Of a stretch of DNA of 64,000 bases, positions 1-7,668 are shown in pieces. Every line of letters begins with the position of its first letter. Positions within the stretch are counted from its first letter, which is position 1. The stretch comes from Jeotgalibacillus terrae. GTDB lineage: Bacteria > Bacillota > Bacilli > Bacillales > Jeotgalibacillaceae. The notes beneath the pieces are model-generated. The model was not told the origin of the DNA, did not search any database, and worked only from the letters and a program-made list of their open reading frames with translations. The DNA is taken from the NCBI RefSeq assembly GCF_016908195.1, contig NZ_JAFBDK010000004.1, forward strand, positions 1 to 64,000. Reading direction: 5' to 3'. Both the position numbers and the translations under genes were made by a program.

Positions 1-432
1 AACAAGGCTTATTTGAGTGTGATCAAGGACCTGTACGACGGATCTGCCGTAGCCTATAAGATCGGTCACTTCAACAACAACGCCTTGGTGATGGACACGC
101 TGAAGGCAGCCATCGAAGCGAACCCGGACGCGGCTCCCCTACTCCATAGCGACCGTGGATCACAGTATACATCGAAAGAATATCGCTACATCACGACAGA
201 GGCAGGGATCACGCGTAGTATGTCCCGCGTCGGGAAGTGTATCGACAACGCGCCGATAGAGAGCTTCTTCGGTCACTTCAAATGTGAAAGCTATGAATTG
301 AAACAGTACAAGAGCTATGAAGAATTGGTCGATGACATCGATCAATATATACGATTTTATAACGAGGGACGATATCAAGAGAAATTAAACAACCTGGCAC
401 CGATAGAGTATCGATACCAGGCTGTAGCGTAG
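1..432 (+). CDS. IS3-family transposase (integrase core, 5' truncated by window)
   Basis: The reading frame is open from base 1, so the true start lies upstream. The visible part is the C-terminal half of an rve/DDE integrase core. The second catalytic aspartate is in LHSDRGSQYTS and the glutamate is in ESFFGHFKCE, followed by the usual RYQEKLNNLAPIEYR tail. In the family this protein carries out cut-and-copy transposition, usually as an OrfAB fusion made by frameshifting. No internal stop or frameshift is seen in this part, so the element may still be active. Confidence 0.9.
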   Translation, partial: NKAYLSVIKDLYDGSAVAYKIGHFNNNALVMDTLKAAIEANPDAAPLLHSDRGSQYTSKEYRYITTEAGITRSMSRVGKCIDNAPIESFFGHFKCESYELKQYKSYEELVDDIDQYIRFYNEGRYQEKLNNLAPIEYRYQAVA

Positions 433-455
433 ATCTAACCTTTTTTCTTTTTTAC

Positions 456-480
456 TGTCTACTTGACAGGGCGCAGTTCA
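456..480 (+). repeat. Right terminal inverted repeat of the IS3 element
   Basis: The 25-base segment ends the element and resembles known IS3-family ends (core CTACTTGACAGGG). It follows a T-rich stretch after the transposase stop. The partner repeat is not in the window, so the assignment rests on resemblance and position. Confidence 0.7.
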
Positions 481-561
481 CATTCTGACCGGTCTTTTCT
501 TTTGAATACATCGAAACCGGCTTGCATATACTTCACTACCACCACTAAAGGGAGTGAGGAC

Positions 562-996
562 TTGCACAAAAAGGGGCGTCCGCTTCTTTATGTCAACCAG
601 CCTGAGTTTCCGGAAATTAAACCCGTCATGCAGCATTATTATCAGGCACCTATTACAAAAGAAAAAGCGCCTGTTAAAAAACCAAAAGTTCCACCGCTTG
701 GATATATTGAGGAATCTGAAAAAGAGCTGTCTCCTGAAGAACCAGGCAAAGAACAGACTTTTTCTTTCAGAGAGCTAAAGCCTTTTAAGAAAATGACCCT
801 TCCTGAAAAGATTGATTATCTGGGAGCTTTTGAAGGGCGCAGAGCACCCTTTCAATGCCGGTTTGTCAAAGAAGATGGAAGCGAAGTGCACGGAATTATC
901 ACTTCAAAAAACAAACATGACCTGTCAATTAAAACGTTAAAAGGAGAAGATCTTCAGCTTGAAAGAAATGAAGTTCTAGATATTCAAATTTATTAA
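562..996 (+). CDS. cotO: CotO family spore coat protein
   Basis: I recognise a CotO (YjbX)-type coat protein of 144 residues. The N-terminus (HKKGRPLLYVNQPEF) and proline/lysine-rich linker precede a C-terminal domain (about 75-144, from LPEKIDYL to EVLDIQIY) that resembles the CotO C-terminal domain. The start is TTG at 562, behind the ribosome site AAAGGGAGTGAGG (548-560). An in-frame start at 463 would begin inside the insertion sequence and is rejected. In B. subtilis CotO acts late in coat assembly, and CotY/CotZ are encoded next door, as here. The IS end lies 81 bases upstream, so the original promoter may be displaced. Confidence 0.82.
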   Translation: MHKKGRPLLYVNQPEFPEIKPVMQHYYQAPITKEKAPVKKPKVPPLGYIEESEKELSPEEPGKEQTFSFRELKPFKKMTLPEKIDYLGAFEGRRAPFQCRFVKEDGSEVHGIITSKNKHDLSIKTLKGEDLQLERNEVLDIQIY

Positions 997-1010
997 GAAG
1001 CAATAAAAAG

Positions 1011-1053
1011 AAAGGAAATGAGCCTGCTGTAGCAGGTCCATTTCCTTTTTTAT
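1011..1053. terminator. Bidirectional terminator between cotO and cotZ
   Basis: The stem AAAGGAAATG/CATTTCCTTT encloses an inner palindrome and has a T-run on the + side and an A-run on the other side. It can therefore serve both convergent genes. Confidence 0.8.
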
Positions 1054-1113
1054 TTTTCCTGCAACATATGAGGCAGGATGATATTAGAAGAAAGATCAGG
1101 GAGACTCCCCGTG

Positions 1114-1632
1114 TTAGTCACAAATGCCGAGATAAACGTCTTTAATACATTGTACAGCGCAGAAGCAGCTTAAGTCGACAGTGATGCAGCTGTCAGTTGA
1201 ATCGAAGTCAGTCACTTTACATAATTTGCCCAGGTTAATTTTTGTTCCGCAATCATTCAGCAGATCAACTTCTTTACCATGGTGATCTCTTGGCTCAAGT
1301 ACACGAAGTGTTGCACAGCATCCGTCAAAGATCGTTTCAACTCTGAAAAATACTGAGATACAATCGTGGTCTTTTAAATCTGTGTCTTTGTAAAAAGCAT
1401 GGAAAGGTGAACCATCTTTAGACTTCAGAGTGAACACCCGAGTGTCTGCACGGCGTCTTCTTGACGGTGCAGTCAAGTCACCAAGCGGCTCTAAAAAGCA
1501 ATTCGTTAAACATGGCTGACAGTCTACGTCTACCGCATTGTCCTGAATATCTTTTATTGCCCGGACAACTTCACAAACGCAGTTACGGTCATTACCTACG
1601 CCACCAACTTCATTATTTCGGCCACAACCCAT
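1114..1632 (-). CDS. cotZ: CotY/CotZ family outer spore coat (crust) protein
   Basis: This 172-residue cysteine-rich protein starts MGCGRNN and has the CotY/CotZ pattern: an N-terminal VCEVVRAIKDIQD segment, a CQPCLTNC motif, and C-terminal CITVDLSCFCAVQC. Family members self-assemble into the two-dimensional crust or exosporium lattice through disulfides. The ribosome site AAAGGAGGAG lies just upstream. It is convergent with cotO. Whether it is the CotY or the CotZ orthologue cannot be decided here, and only one copy is present. Confidence 0.88.
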   Translation of the reverse strand: MGCGRNNEVGGVGNDRNCVCEVVRAIKDIQDNAVDVDCQPCLTNCFLEPLGDLTAPSRRRRADTRVFTLKSKDGSPFHAFYKDTDLKDHDCISVFFRVETIFDGCCATLRVLEPRDHHGKEVDLLNDCGTKINLGKLCKVTDFDSTDSCITVDLSCFCAVQCIKDVYLGICD

Positions 1633-1779
1633 TTTTTCTCCTCCTTTTTCTGGATTCTATATACTTTATTCAATATAGAAAACGGAAGATTGGTCATTTG
1701 CCGTGGTTTTAAAAATTAGGCATAAAATGTTTTCTCTCAGACAGACTATAACTATTCACAACAGCGAAGAGGCGATCGA

Positions 1780-2205
1780 ATGAAAAAGATGATGCTAATA
1801 GCAATCAGCATCCTGTACCTTACAGGATGCGCAGCATTTGAACAAACTGGACCGGTCCATGTGAAAATACATGATGGTGAGAACGGAACGGTCAAAGAAG
1901 TGGCACAGCGTATAGAAGATACGAAAGAGCTCTATGATTCAGTCGTTGTGGCTGCAGATTCCACACTTGTTGTCAGTTACAAAGTAAAACATATGAATAG
2001 ATTTCAGATGAAGTCGATTGAAAAAAAAATGAAACGCTGGCTTACTGAGAAATATCCTGAAAAAGAAATTGTACTGTCAAGCGATTATAAAATTTTTATG
2101 GAATTATATGCGTTTTCAGATAAATGGAATACAGGGGAATTGAATGAACAGGAAGCGATGAAAGAGATCGAAAAAATTATTAAGCTTAAAAAAGAAATGA
2201 CATAA
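1780..2205 (+). CDS. YhcN/YlaJ-type sporulation lipoprotein
   Basis: This 141-residue protein has a lipoprotein signal with lipobox LTGC (Cys17). The remaining domain resembles the YhcN/YlaJ spore lipoproteins found in the spore inner membrane (VVVAADSTLVVSYKVKHMNRFQMKSIEKKM, then a basic-acidic C-terminus). It lies 8 bases before spoVAC and is clearly co-transcribed. A YhcN-like gene in front of spoVAC-AD-AEb is the arrangement of secondary spoVA operons (spoVA2 type). I could not identify a convincing sigma-G promoter upstream. Family assignment is from overall pattern. Confidence 0.75.
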   Translation: MKKMMLIAISILYLTGCAAFEQTGPVHVKIHDGENGTVKEVAQRIEDTKELYDSVVVAADSTLVVSYKVKHMNRFQMKSIEKKMKRWLTEKYPEKEIVLSSDYKIFMELYAFSDKWNTGELNEQEAMKEIEKIIKLKKEMT

Positions 2206-2216
2206 GGAGGTATATG

Positions 2217-2675
2217 ATGGCAGATCATTGGATTACCCAATCAAAAGCAGCTGCTGATGCCCACGAACTGAAAAGACCGGTCTTAAAAAATTGTATAAAG
2301 GCTTTTCTCGTTGGGGGTATCATTTGTACGATCGGACAACTGGTTACACTTCTGCTTATGCTGTATTTTCCATTTACAGAACAGACAGCAGGTAATCCGA
2401 CTGTTGCGATTATGGTGTTCTTCTCTATGCTGTTAACTGGTTTTGGACTTTATCATAAGCTTGGTCAGTTTGCAGGAGCGGGAAGTGCTGTTCCTGTTAC
2501 CGGATTTGGAAACGCAGTTGTCAGTGCAGCAATCGAACACAGAAGTGAAGGACTGGTGCTTGGCGTAGGAGGAAACATTTTTAAATTAGCCGGGTCAGTC
2601 ATCGTATTTGGCGTGATCTCTGCCTTTATTATTGCACTGATTAAAACAGTGCTGTTTCAATTGGGAGTGATTTAG
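2217..2675 (+). CDS. spoVAC: Stage V sporulation protein AC
   Basis: This roughly 152-residue membrane protein shows SpoVAC hallmarks: a first helix with GGIICTIGQLVTLLLMLYFP, then TGFGLYHKLGQFAGAGSAVPVTGFGNAVVSAAIEH. SpoVAC is a channel-type component of the spore inner membrane that moves Ca-dipicolinate during sporulation and germination. The ribosome site AAGGAGG (2204-2210) is 6 bases from the ATG at 2217, which I prefer over the ATG at 2214. The stop codon directly abuts the spoVAD start. Confidence 0.95.
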   Translation: MADHWITQSKAAADAHELKRPVLKNCIKAFLVGGIICTIGQLVTLLLMLYFPFTEQTAGNPTVAIMVFFSMLLTGFGLYHKLGQFAGAGSAVPVTGFGNAVVSAAIEHRSEGLVLGVGGNIFKLAGSVIVFGVISAFIIALIKTVLFQLGVI

Positions 2676-3689
2676 ATGAAGACGTGGCATTTTCCATCGC
2701 TGCCATCTATCATTTCCGCTTCTGTGGCAGCCGGACCATTTGAAAAGAAGAGTCCATATGCTGATCATTTTGATACATTTTTTGAAGATTTATATATGGA
2801 AGAAAAAAGTTTTGAAAAGGCGCAGAGGAAACTGCTTGAAACATCCGTGCAGGGAACACTCCAAAAAGCCGGTATGAGCGGTCAGCAGGTAGATTGTATG
2901 ATCGCCGGGGATCTGATCAATCAGATTACACCTTCGAATATTGCAGCCAGAACGCTTGGCATTCCTTACTTAGGTGTTTTCAGTGCGTGTGCAAGTTCAA
3001 TGGAAGGGCTTGCGCTTGCAGGAGCGCTTGTTCATGGAGGTTACTCAGAAGCAATGTTAACCGGGGTATCAAGTCACAACGCAGCAACTGAAAAGCAATT
3101 CAGATATCCGACAGAATACGGCGGACAGAAACCGCCGACAGCGCAATGGACAGTTACTGCAGCAGGAAGTGTGCTGGTAACAGGGAACACAGTTGATGCG
3201 TTAGCTCACATAGAAAAAGCGACAATTGGAAGAGTACAGGATATAAACGTGACTGATCCTTTCAATATGGGGGCTGCTATGTCACTGGCTGCTGCTGATA
3301 CAATCGAGCGTCATTTTATCCAAAGCGGGGAGTCTGCCCGTGACTATGATCTGATTATTACCGGGGATCTTGCAGAAATCGGACATGCTGCAGTGAAAGA
3401 TATTTTAAATAAAAAACAGATTCATCTGTCGGCGGACCAGTTTCTGGATTGTGGAAAGATGATTTACCAGGGTCTAGACGAAGTACAGGCAGGCGGCAGC
3501 GGACCCGCGTGTTCTGCAGCGATGGTGTACGGATATTTTCTAAAGCTGTTAAAAGAAGGCGTGGTGAACAGAGTGCTCGTCATAGCAACAGGGGCATTAC
3601 TATCTCCTCTGACTTTCCAGCAAAAAGAAACCATCCCGTGTATTGCTCACGCTGTATCATTGATTAAACCGCAGAAAGTGGGTGGTTAA
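2676..3689 (+). CDS. spoVAD: Stage V sporulation protein AD
   Basis: This 337-residue protein of the SpoVAD family has a thiolase-like fold without known enzyme activity. Recognisable segments are [47 protein letters not shown] and the C-terminal [13 protein letters not shown]. SpoVAD binds dipicolinic acid and sits on the inner membrane with SpoVAC and SpoVAEb. It starts at the base after the spoVAC stop, which implies translational coupling. Confidence 0.95.
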   Translation: MKTWHFPSLPSIISASVAAGPFEKKSPYADHFDTFFEDLYMEEKSFEKAQRKLLETSVQGTLQKAGMSGQQVDCMIAGDLINQITPSNIAARTLGIPYLGVFSACASSMEGLALAGALVHGGYSEAMLTGVSSHNAATEKQFRYPTEYGGQKPPTAQWTVTAAGSVLVTGNTVDALAHIEKATIGRVQDINVTDPFNMGAAMSLAAADTIERHFIQSGESARDYDLIITGDLAEIGHAAVKDILNKKQIHLSADQFLDCGKMIYQGLDEVQAGGSGPACSAAMVYGYFLKLLKEGVVNRVLVIATGALLSPLTFQQKETIPCIAHAVSLIKPQKVGG

Positions 3690-3690
3690 C

Positions 3691-4047
3691 ATGGTACCAA
3701 TGTTTTTCTGGGCGTTTATTGTCGGCGGTCTGATCTGTGTGATCGGCCAGCTGATGATGGATGTTTTAAAAATGACGCCCGCACACACGCTCAGTACACT
3801 GGTCGTCAGCGGTGCAGTCCTTGAAGCTTTCGGCCTTTATGAACCACTTATCGATTTTGCCGGTGCAGGTGCAACTGTACCGATTACATCATTTGGTAAT
3901 GCCCTGCTTCACGGCGCGATGCAGGAAGCAGAAAAGCATGGTGTAATCGGTGTCATGACCGGTATGTTTGAAGTGACCAGCTCAGGTATTTCAGCAGCCA
4001 TTATTTTTGGATTTATCGGCGCTTTGATATTTAAGCCGAAAGCCTGA
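3691..4047 (+). CDS. spoVAEb: Stage V sporulation protein AEb
   Basis: This 118-residue membrane protein is homologous in pattern to SpoVAC ([23 protein letters not shown], then [24 protein letters not shown]), as expected for SpoVAEb. The ATG at 3691 follows the spoVAD stop by one base and has GGGTGG upstream in the end of spoVAD. A GTG at 3682 is less likely. No spoVAA, spoVAB, spoVAEa or spoVAF follows, so this is a reduced, spoVA2-like operon. A complete primary operon is presumably elsewhere. Confidence 0.92.
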   Translation: MVPMFFWAFIVGGLICVIGQLMMDVLKMTPAHTLSTLVVSGAVLEAFGLYEPLIDFAGAGATVPITSFGNALLHGAMQEAEKHGVIGVMTGMFEVTSSGISAAIIFGFIGALIFKPKA

Positions 4048-4110
4048 ATCTGCTGCCCAATCTTTCTCTTTCCCTCTTACATAGAATATAAAAAGTCAGG
4101 GGGTGAAGGT

Positions 4111-4224
4111 ATGTACGGCAACTGTGGATATGGTTCTTACGGCGGGTACAATGGCGGCTCGACATTTGTGCTGATTGTTGTGCTTTTTATTCTGTTAATT
4201 ATTGTAGGCGCGAGCTTCATTTAA
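4111..4224 (+). CDS. yjcZ: YjcZ-family tiny sporulation membrane protein (37 aa)
   Basis: A short gene encodes MYGNCGYGSYGGYNGG followed by a single hydrophobic helix (FVLIVVLFILLIIVGASF). This Gly/Tyr-rich head plus one transmembrane segment is the YjcZ/YhdX-type small spore protein pattern. The ribosome site is AGGGGGTGAAGG at 4098-4109. A strong terminator follows after 5 bases. Its role is unknown; in B. subtilis yjcZ lies in the same chromosomal neighbourhood as spoVIF and the cot genes. Confidence 0.88.
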   Translation: MYGNCGYGSYGGYNGGSTFVLIVVLFILLIIVGASFI

Positions 4225-4229
4225 GCACG

Positions 4230-4258
4230 AAAGCCACTCCCGGTGAGGAGTGGCTTTT
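4230..4258 (+). terminator. Rho-independent terminator after yjcZ
   Basis: An 11-base-pair stem (AAAGCCACTCC/GGAGTGGCTTT, loop CGGTGA) is followed by a short T-run. Confidence 0.88.
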
Positions 4259-4282
4259 GACGATCAAAGGGAGGGATCATGA

Positions 4283-4537
4283 ATGAATGATGCTTTTTTC
4301 AAAAAAGTAGAAAATAAAACAGGGGTAAAAATGGAGGAGCTGTTTGCACTGGCCAATGCCTTTCAGCATGCTGATCTGAATGATGAACAAACTTTGAAAA
4401 AACTTGTCAGACAGGTTGCCCAGGCAGCAGGTAAGCCGGTTACAAAAGAAATGGAAGAAAAAATTACAAAAGCTGTATCCTCTAAAGGGGAAAAAATTGA
4501 TTATCAGACACTTTCCAATATGATAAATAAAAAATAA
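4283..4537 (+). CDS. spoVIF: Stage VI sporulation protein F
   Basis: This 84-residue protein closely follows the SpoVIF (YjcC) pattern: FFKKVENKTGVKMEELFALANAFQHADL, then KKLVRQVAQAAGKPVTKEMEEKITKAV. In B. subtilis SpoVIF is made in the mother cell late in sporulation, stabilises GerE-dependent regulation and is needed for proper coats. The start is chosen from AAAGGGAGGGA at 4266-4276. An overlapping ATG at 4279 gives only a three-codon frame. Confidence 0.92.
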   Translation: MNDAFFKKVENKTGVKMEELFALANAFQHADLNDEQTLKKLVRQVAQAAGKPVTKEMEEKITKAVSSKGEKIDYQTLSNMINKK

Positions 4538-4631
4538 CCCCCATAAAAATGAGGTTTTATTCATAAAGTATAGTAGAAGGTTTAAAACTTTGTAAAAAGG
4601 TAATAATAAAATAAATTCGGAGGTGAGAAGA

Positions 4632-4922
4632 ATGGGCTATATCGCACCAGTCAATCAACTGCAGTATCAGCAGTATGCCGAAAGAGTAACGATGAAGGAT
4701 TACGATCCGTACTACTTAACGCCTGTTCAAAGAGTTAATCCATTACGCAGATCTGACAGGGATTTTGAAGAAGAACTTGAACAGGAAATGGATAAGCGTG
4801 AAAAAAAACGTGAAAGTGAATTCAAAAGCGGTGATGCGCCAATCTTTCACATCCAGACAATACCACCACATCTAATTCCGAAAGTAACCGGAAAAGGCCA
4901 GAACTTTAATGCATCAATTTGA
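4632..4922 (+). CDS. Uncharacterised 96-aa protein, highly charged C-terminus
   Basis: The ATG at 4632 has GGAGGTGAGA immediately upstream, whereas the in-frame GTG at 4623 overlaps that site. The product begins MGYIAPVNQLQYQQYAERVT, has a YDPYYLTPVQRVNPLRR stretch, then a Glu/Lys-rich coiled segment (residues about 45-65), and ends IPPHLIPKVTGKGQNFNASI. There is no signal peptide or membrane helix. I do not recognise a characterised family. It sits between spoVIF and yjcF, so a sporulation link is possible but unproven. Confidence 0.7.
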   Translation: MGYIAPVNQLQYQQYAERVTMKDYDPYYLTPVQRVNPLRRSDRDFEEELEQEMDKREKKRESEFKSGDAPIFHIQTIPPHLIPKVTGKGQNFNASI

Positions 4923-4923
4923 T

Positions 4924-4960
4924 AAAAAACAGCTGCGACCTATGCCGCAGCTGTTTTTAC
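4924..4960. terminator. Bidirectional terminator
   Basis: The stem AAAACAGCTGCG/CGCAGCTGTTTT has T-runs on both strands, shared by the convergent 96-aa gene and yjcF. Confidence 0.85.
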
Positions 4961-4964
4961 GTGA

Positions 4965-5387
4965 TTAAATTTCTTTTAACATTTTATAATGTGGAATCCC
5001 GGCATCCATGAACTCATCAGAAATGACATGATAACCCAGCTTTTCATAAAAACCAAGCGCATGTGTTTGAGCATTCAGTACAAGAGCAGGCAAGCCCTCG
5101 TTTTTTGCGAATTGTTCAATTTCATTCATTAGAAGAACGCCTGCATTCTGACCGCGCAGTGATTTCATGACGCACACACGCTCAACTTTCCCTTTTCCTT
5201 CCACAATTCTGAAACGGCCTGCTCCAGCAGGCTGATCATTATGATAAAGGACAAAATGAACAGCTGATGAATCAAATTCATCGAGTTCCAATTCTTCAGG
5301 AACTTTTTGTTCACCTACAAAAACTTCTTTTCTAATATGATATGCATCCTGCAGTTCCTGTTCTGACTGTACGTGCTTTACCTGCAT
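4965..5387 (-). CDS. yjcF: GNAT family N-acetyltransferase (YjcF)
   Basis: This 140-residue single-domain GNAT has the acetyl-CoA loop region VERVCVMKSLRGQNAGVLLMNEIEQFA and the terminal beta-alpha unit ALGFYEKLGYHVISDEFMDAGIPHYKM seen in ElaA/YjcF-type enzymes. The substrate is unknown. Its ATG overlaps the yjcG stop by one base (TGATG), indicating coupled translation. The yjcF-yjcG pair is conserved in Bacillus. Confidence 0.9.
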   Translation of the reverse strand: MQVKHVQSEQELQDAYHIRKEVFVGEQKVPEELELDEFDSSAVHFVLYHNDQPAGAGRFRIVEGKGKVERVCVMKSLRGQNAGVLLMNEIEQFAKNEGLPALVLNAQTHALGFYEKLGYHVISDEFMDAGIPHYKMLKEI

Positions 5388-5902
5388 CAGCTGACTCCGC
5401 CTAACCGGTAAGTTTCATACACAGTCCATGATCCGTTTTCAAGCTGATACAGCAGGTGAAATCTGTCTACCGTTTCCTCGTGATCAACGCCTGCCATCCG
5501 AAGAGAGCCATATACATCAGAATGTTCATCATCAGAGAGTTTTTGGGCGACCGTAATGTGCGGAACAAAAGAATATGGAGACTCATCGCCAAACTCTACA
5601 CTCTGCAGTGACTGATACAGGTTCGTTAATTCAGGTACTGAATCAACCTTCATATAAATCACATTATTGACCGGTTGAAATGAGCTGATTTTGTAAGCCC
5701 GTAAAGTAAAAGGTTCAGCATTCTTTGCCACATCATTTAATTTCTTGGCGATTTTATTGATTTCCTCATCTGTTGCTTCAAAAGGTTCTTTCAGTGTCAG
5801 GTGAGGTGGAATTAATGAATAATGTGGATCATACCGTTTTCTGTACGAGTTAGCAAGATCCTGTAATTTTTTCGAAGGGAATACTGCGATACCAAACTTC
5901 AT
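5387..5902 (-). CDS. yjcG: 2H phosphoesterase superfamily protein (YjcG)
   Basis: This 171-residue protein has the two catalytic H-x-T/S-x motifs of the 2H (2'-5' RNA ligase-like) phosphoesterases: HLTL in [11 protein letters not shown] and HITV in FVPHITVAQ. This family acts on 2',3'-cyclic or 2'-5' phosphodiesters; the natural substrate of YjcG is not known. A good AGGAGGCTGACA ribosome site precedes the ATG. It is first in the yjcG-yjcF operon. Confidence 0.92.
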   Translation of the reverse strand: MKFGIAVFPSKKLQDLANSYRKRYDPHYSLIPPHLTLKEPFEATDEEINKIAKKLNDVAKNAEPFTLRAYKISSFQPVNNVIYMKVDSVPELTNLYQSLQSVEFGDESPYSFVPHITVAQKLSDDEHSDVYGSLRMAGVDHEETVDRFHLLYQLENGSWTVYETYRLGGVS

Positions 5903-5987
5903 GTTTTGTCAGCCTCCTCTATTCACATCATAAATAAATCTTTTTCTCATACAATTATATCAAACAACGGTACTCAATTTGCCTTTA

Positions 5988-6722
5988 TTAATAAGAAGTT
6001 TTTTTAAACATTTTTTCCATGACACGTGCTAGATCAGGCTGCCAGTATTTCCAGGAATGTTCACCATCAAATTCGTCATAAAAAACACTGTATTGTTTTT
6101 CTTCCATGACCTCATGAAGTTCTCTGTTAGGATTCAGAAAATCTGCTTCTGAGCCATTTGTTGTTTTAACAGCTGTTTCTTTTTTACCGATTATATGATA
6201 GAAATTGATCAGCTGAACATCTTTAAATGATCTGGCGTTTTCAAGTACATCTTCATTGACAAGTGGAGACTGCATTATCACTCTGCCGAACGTATTTGGG
6301 TACTTCAGTGCTGTCTGGAAAGAAATGGTTCCGGCGAGTGAATCGCCAATTAATGCCCGGCCTATCCCGATATTATAAGTAGGATATTCATCATCTATAA
6401 AAGGCACCAGTTCTCTTGCGATAAATCTGATATAGGCCTCGTGCTGGCTGCCTCCCGGGTGATATTTGTCATATCTGTCTTTTACACTTTTATATGGAAC
6501 GCCAACAAAGATAAGGTTTTCGATTTTTTCGTCTTCATTCAGCTGATCCAGGAGCCGCGGCACTCTGCCAAGCTGGAAATAATCTTTTCCATCCTGTGCG
6601 ATCAGCACTGTATATTTATATAACGGTGAGTAGTTGTGAGGAAGGTATACGAGCAGATCCATCTCCTCCTGAAGTGCCTCACTGTAGATTTTATGTTCTT
6701 TTACTGTCCCTGTCTTAGCCAT
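5988..6722 (-). CDS. yjcH: Esterase family alpha/beta hydrolase (YjcH)
   Basis: This 244-residue enterobactin-esterase-like hydrolase has the nucleophile elbow GDSLAG (IGRALIGDSLAGTISFQ), a C-terminal FDEFDGEHSWKYW with the catalytic-type His, and an N-terminal VYLPHNYSPLYKYTVLIAQDGKDYF strand region. There is no signal peptide, so it is cytoplasmic. It keeps the B. subtilis order after yjcG but is separated by 85 bases. A cre-like sequence lies upstream at 6748-6762. Confidence 0.9.
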   Translation of the reverse strand: MAKTGTVKEHKIYSEALQEEMDLLVYLPHNYSPLYKYTVLIAQDGKDYFQLGRVPRLLDQLNEDEKIENLIFVGVPYKSVKDRYDKYHPGGSQHEAYIRFIARELVPFIDDEYPTYNIGIGRALIGDSLAGTISFQTALKYPNTFGRVIMQSPLVNEDVLENARSFKDVQLINFYHIIGKKETAVKTTNGSEADFLNPNRELHEVMEEKQYSVFYDEFDGEHSWKYWQPDLARVMEKMFKKTSY

Positions 6723-6747
6723 CAGAAATCCTCCCTGTTACAAAAAA

Positions 6748-6762
6748 AGTTTGAAGCGTTTA
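6748..6762 (-). promoter_or_regulatory. cre-like sequence upstream of yjcH
   Basis: GTTTGAAGCGTTTACAAA overlaps this region. It fits the CcpA consensus WTGNAANCGNWNNCW with one mismatch in one orientation. It is about 25-40 bases upstream of the yjcH ATG. This is weak on sequence alone. Confidence 0.3.
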
Positions 6763-6907
6763 CAAATAGATTGTATCATATCAGTCTATAGAGGTCTCAG
6801 ATTCAGGATACTCTGTCTGCACTGCTAACCCGTTCAGGAAATCAACAACTGACTGTCAGGCGGAATGGCTGTGCTGTAAATTATATAAAACAAAAGGAGA
6901 TTTTTTT

Positions 6908-7453
6908 ATGACCCATGAGAGAGTTCATTCACACGACGTCACTCAGGCTGCCTATCAGGTATTGCGTGAGAGGGGCGTAACGATAAATGATATAGCCGAA
7001 ATTGTTCTTGAAATGCAGGGACCTTACAATGAAAAGTTAAAGTTTGAAGAATGTGTTGAAAGTGTAGAAAAAGTACTGCTGAAAAGAGAAATGCAACATG
7101 CTATTTTAGTAGGAGTTGAGCTTGACCGGCTGGCAGAGCAGAAAAAACTGTCTGAGCCCTTGCAGACACTCGTTGAAACAGATGAGGGACTGTTTGGTGT
7201 AGATGAAACAATCGCACTCGGCGCATCTTTGGGGTACGGCAGTATTGCAGTGACAACGTTCGGCCATTTAGATAAAAATAAGATAGGTATCATTGAAAAA
7301 CTTGATACGAAAAGAGGCGGTGGTATTCATACCTTCCTTGATGACATGGTAGCAGCAATCGCAGCGAATGCTTCTTCACGGCTTGCCCACCGTTTGAGAG
7401 ATATTGAAGAGAATCTGCCGAAAAGTGAACGCAGAATTATCGAGGACGAATAG
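6908..7453 (+). CDS. pgpA: Phosphatidylglycerophosphatase A family protein
   Basis: This 181-residue protein matches the Bacillus PgpA-like proteins YutG/YpjQ. Its pattern includes VTINDIAEIVLEMQGPYNEKLKFEECVESVEKVL, ELDRLAEQKKLSEPL, DEGLFGVDETIALGASLGYGSIAVTTFGHLDKNKIGII and a C-terminal helix. PgpA dephosphorylates phosphatidylglycerol phosphate. These Gram-positive forms lack the membrane helices of the E. coli enzyme, so catalytic equivalence is assumed, not shown. AAAGGAGATTTTTTT precedes the ATG. It is monocistronic. Confidence 0.82.
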   Translation: MTHERVHSHDVTQAAYQVLRERGVTINDIAEIVLEMQGPYNEKLKFEECVESVEKVLLKREMQHAILVGVELDRLAEQKKLSEPLQTLVETDEGLFGVDETIALGASLGYGSIAVTTFGHLDKNKIGIIEKLDTKRGGGIHTFLDDMVAAIAANASSRLAHRLRDIEENLPKSERRIIEDE

Positions 7454-7527
7454 TATTCAAATTTTATACAAAACCCTCCATCATTCACCAAAAAATATTA
7501 CAAAGTATGTAAAAACGTAAAATAAAC

Positions 7528-7542
7528 AGATAACGTTTACAT
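7528..7542 (-). promoter_or_regulatory. cre (CcpA operator), full consensus match
   Basis: Read on the minus strand, ATGTAAACGTTATCT matches WTGNAANCGNWNNCW at every defined position. It lies about 55 bases upstream of the -35 element of the TRAP operon. This suggests CcpA control of the uptake system; whether it activates or represses cannot be told. Confidence 0.6.
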
Positions 7543-7595
7543 GATTGATTTATCAACATTTGTTGAAAAAGAAAGTTGTGTTAAATGATTTAAGT

Positions 7596-7626
7596 TTGAC
7601 ACAAATGTAATATTGCGTGATAAAAT
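7596..7626 (+). promoter_or_regulatory. Sigma-A promoter of the TRAP operon
   Basis: TTGACA (7596-7601) is followed after 17 bases by GATAAA, or after 19 by TAAAAT. The first gene starts 43 bases downstream with ribosome site AAGGAGGGGG. Confidence 0.55.
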
Positions 7627-7668
7627 AGTATACGCAGTTATGCAATTTTATAAGGAGGGGGAACTACT

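Larger units (their letters stand above)
1..480 (+). mobile_element. IS3-family insertion sequence, right-hand part
   Basis: This is the 3' portion of an IS3-family element cut by the window edge. It holds the C-terminal transposase coding region followed, after 23 bases, by a terminal sequence (456-480) containing TGTCTACTTGACAGGGCGCA and ending in GTTCA, which is typical of IS3-family right ends. The left end, the upstream frame and any target-site duplication lie outside the window. The element ends about 80 bases before the cotO start, so it was inserted directly upstream of a spore coat gene. Confidence 0.85.

Noticed and set aside
463-561. N-terminal extension of cotO into the insertion sequence.
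   Set aside because: The extra part begins inside the IS end repeat and lacks a ribosome site; the TTG at 562 has an excellent one.
1691-1730. Possible sigma-G promoter before the YhcN-like lipoprotein (CATAAAA near 1721).
   Set aside because: The -35 match is poor and the spacing wrong, so it is not strong enough to list.
1114-4922. Sporulation genes next to an IS viewed as a mobile island.
   Set aside because: Composition and gene order match ordinary Bacillales sporulation neighbourhoods; no integrase, att sites or second IS end is visible.
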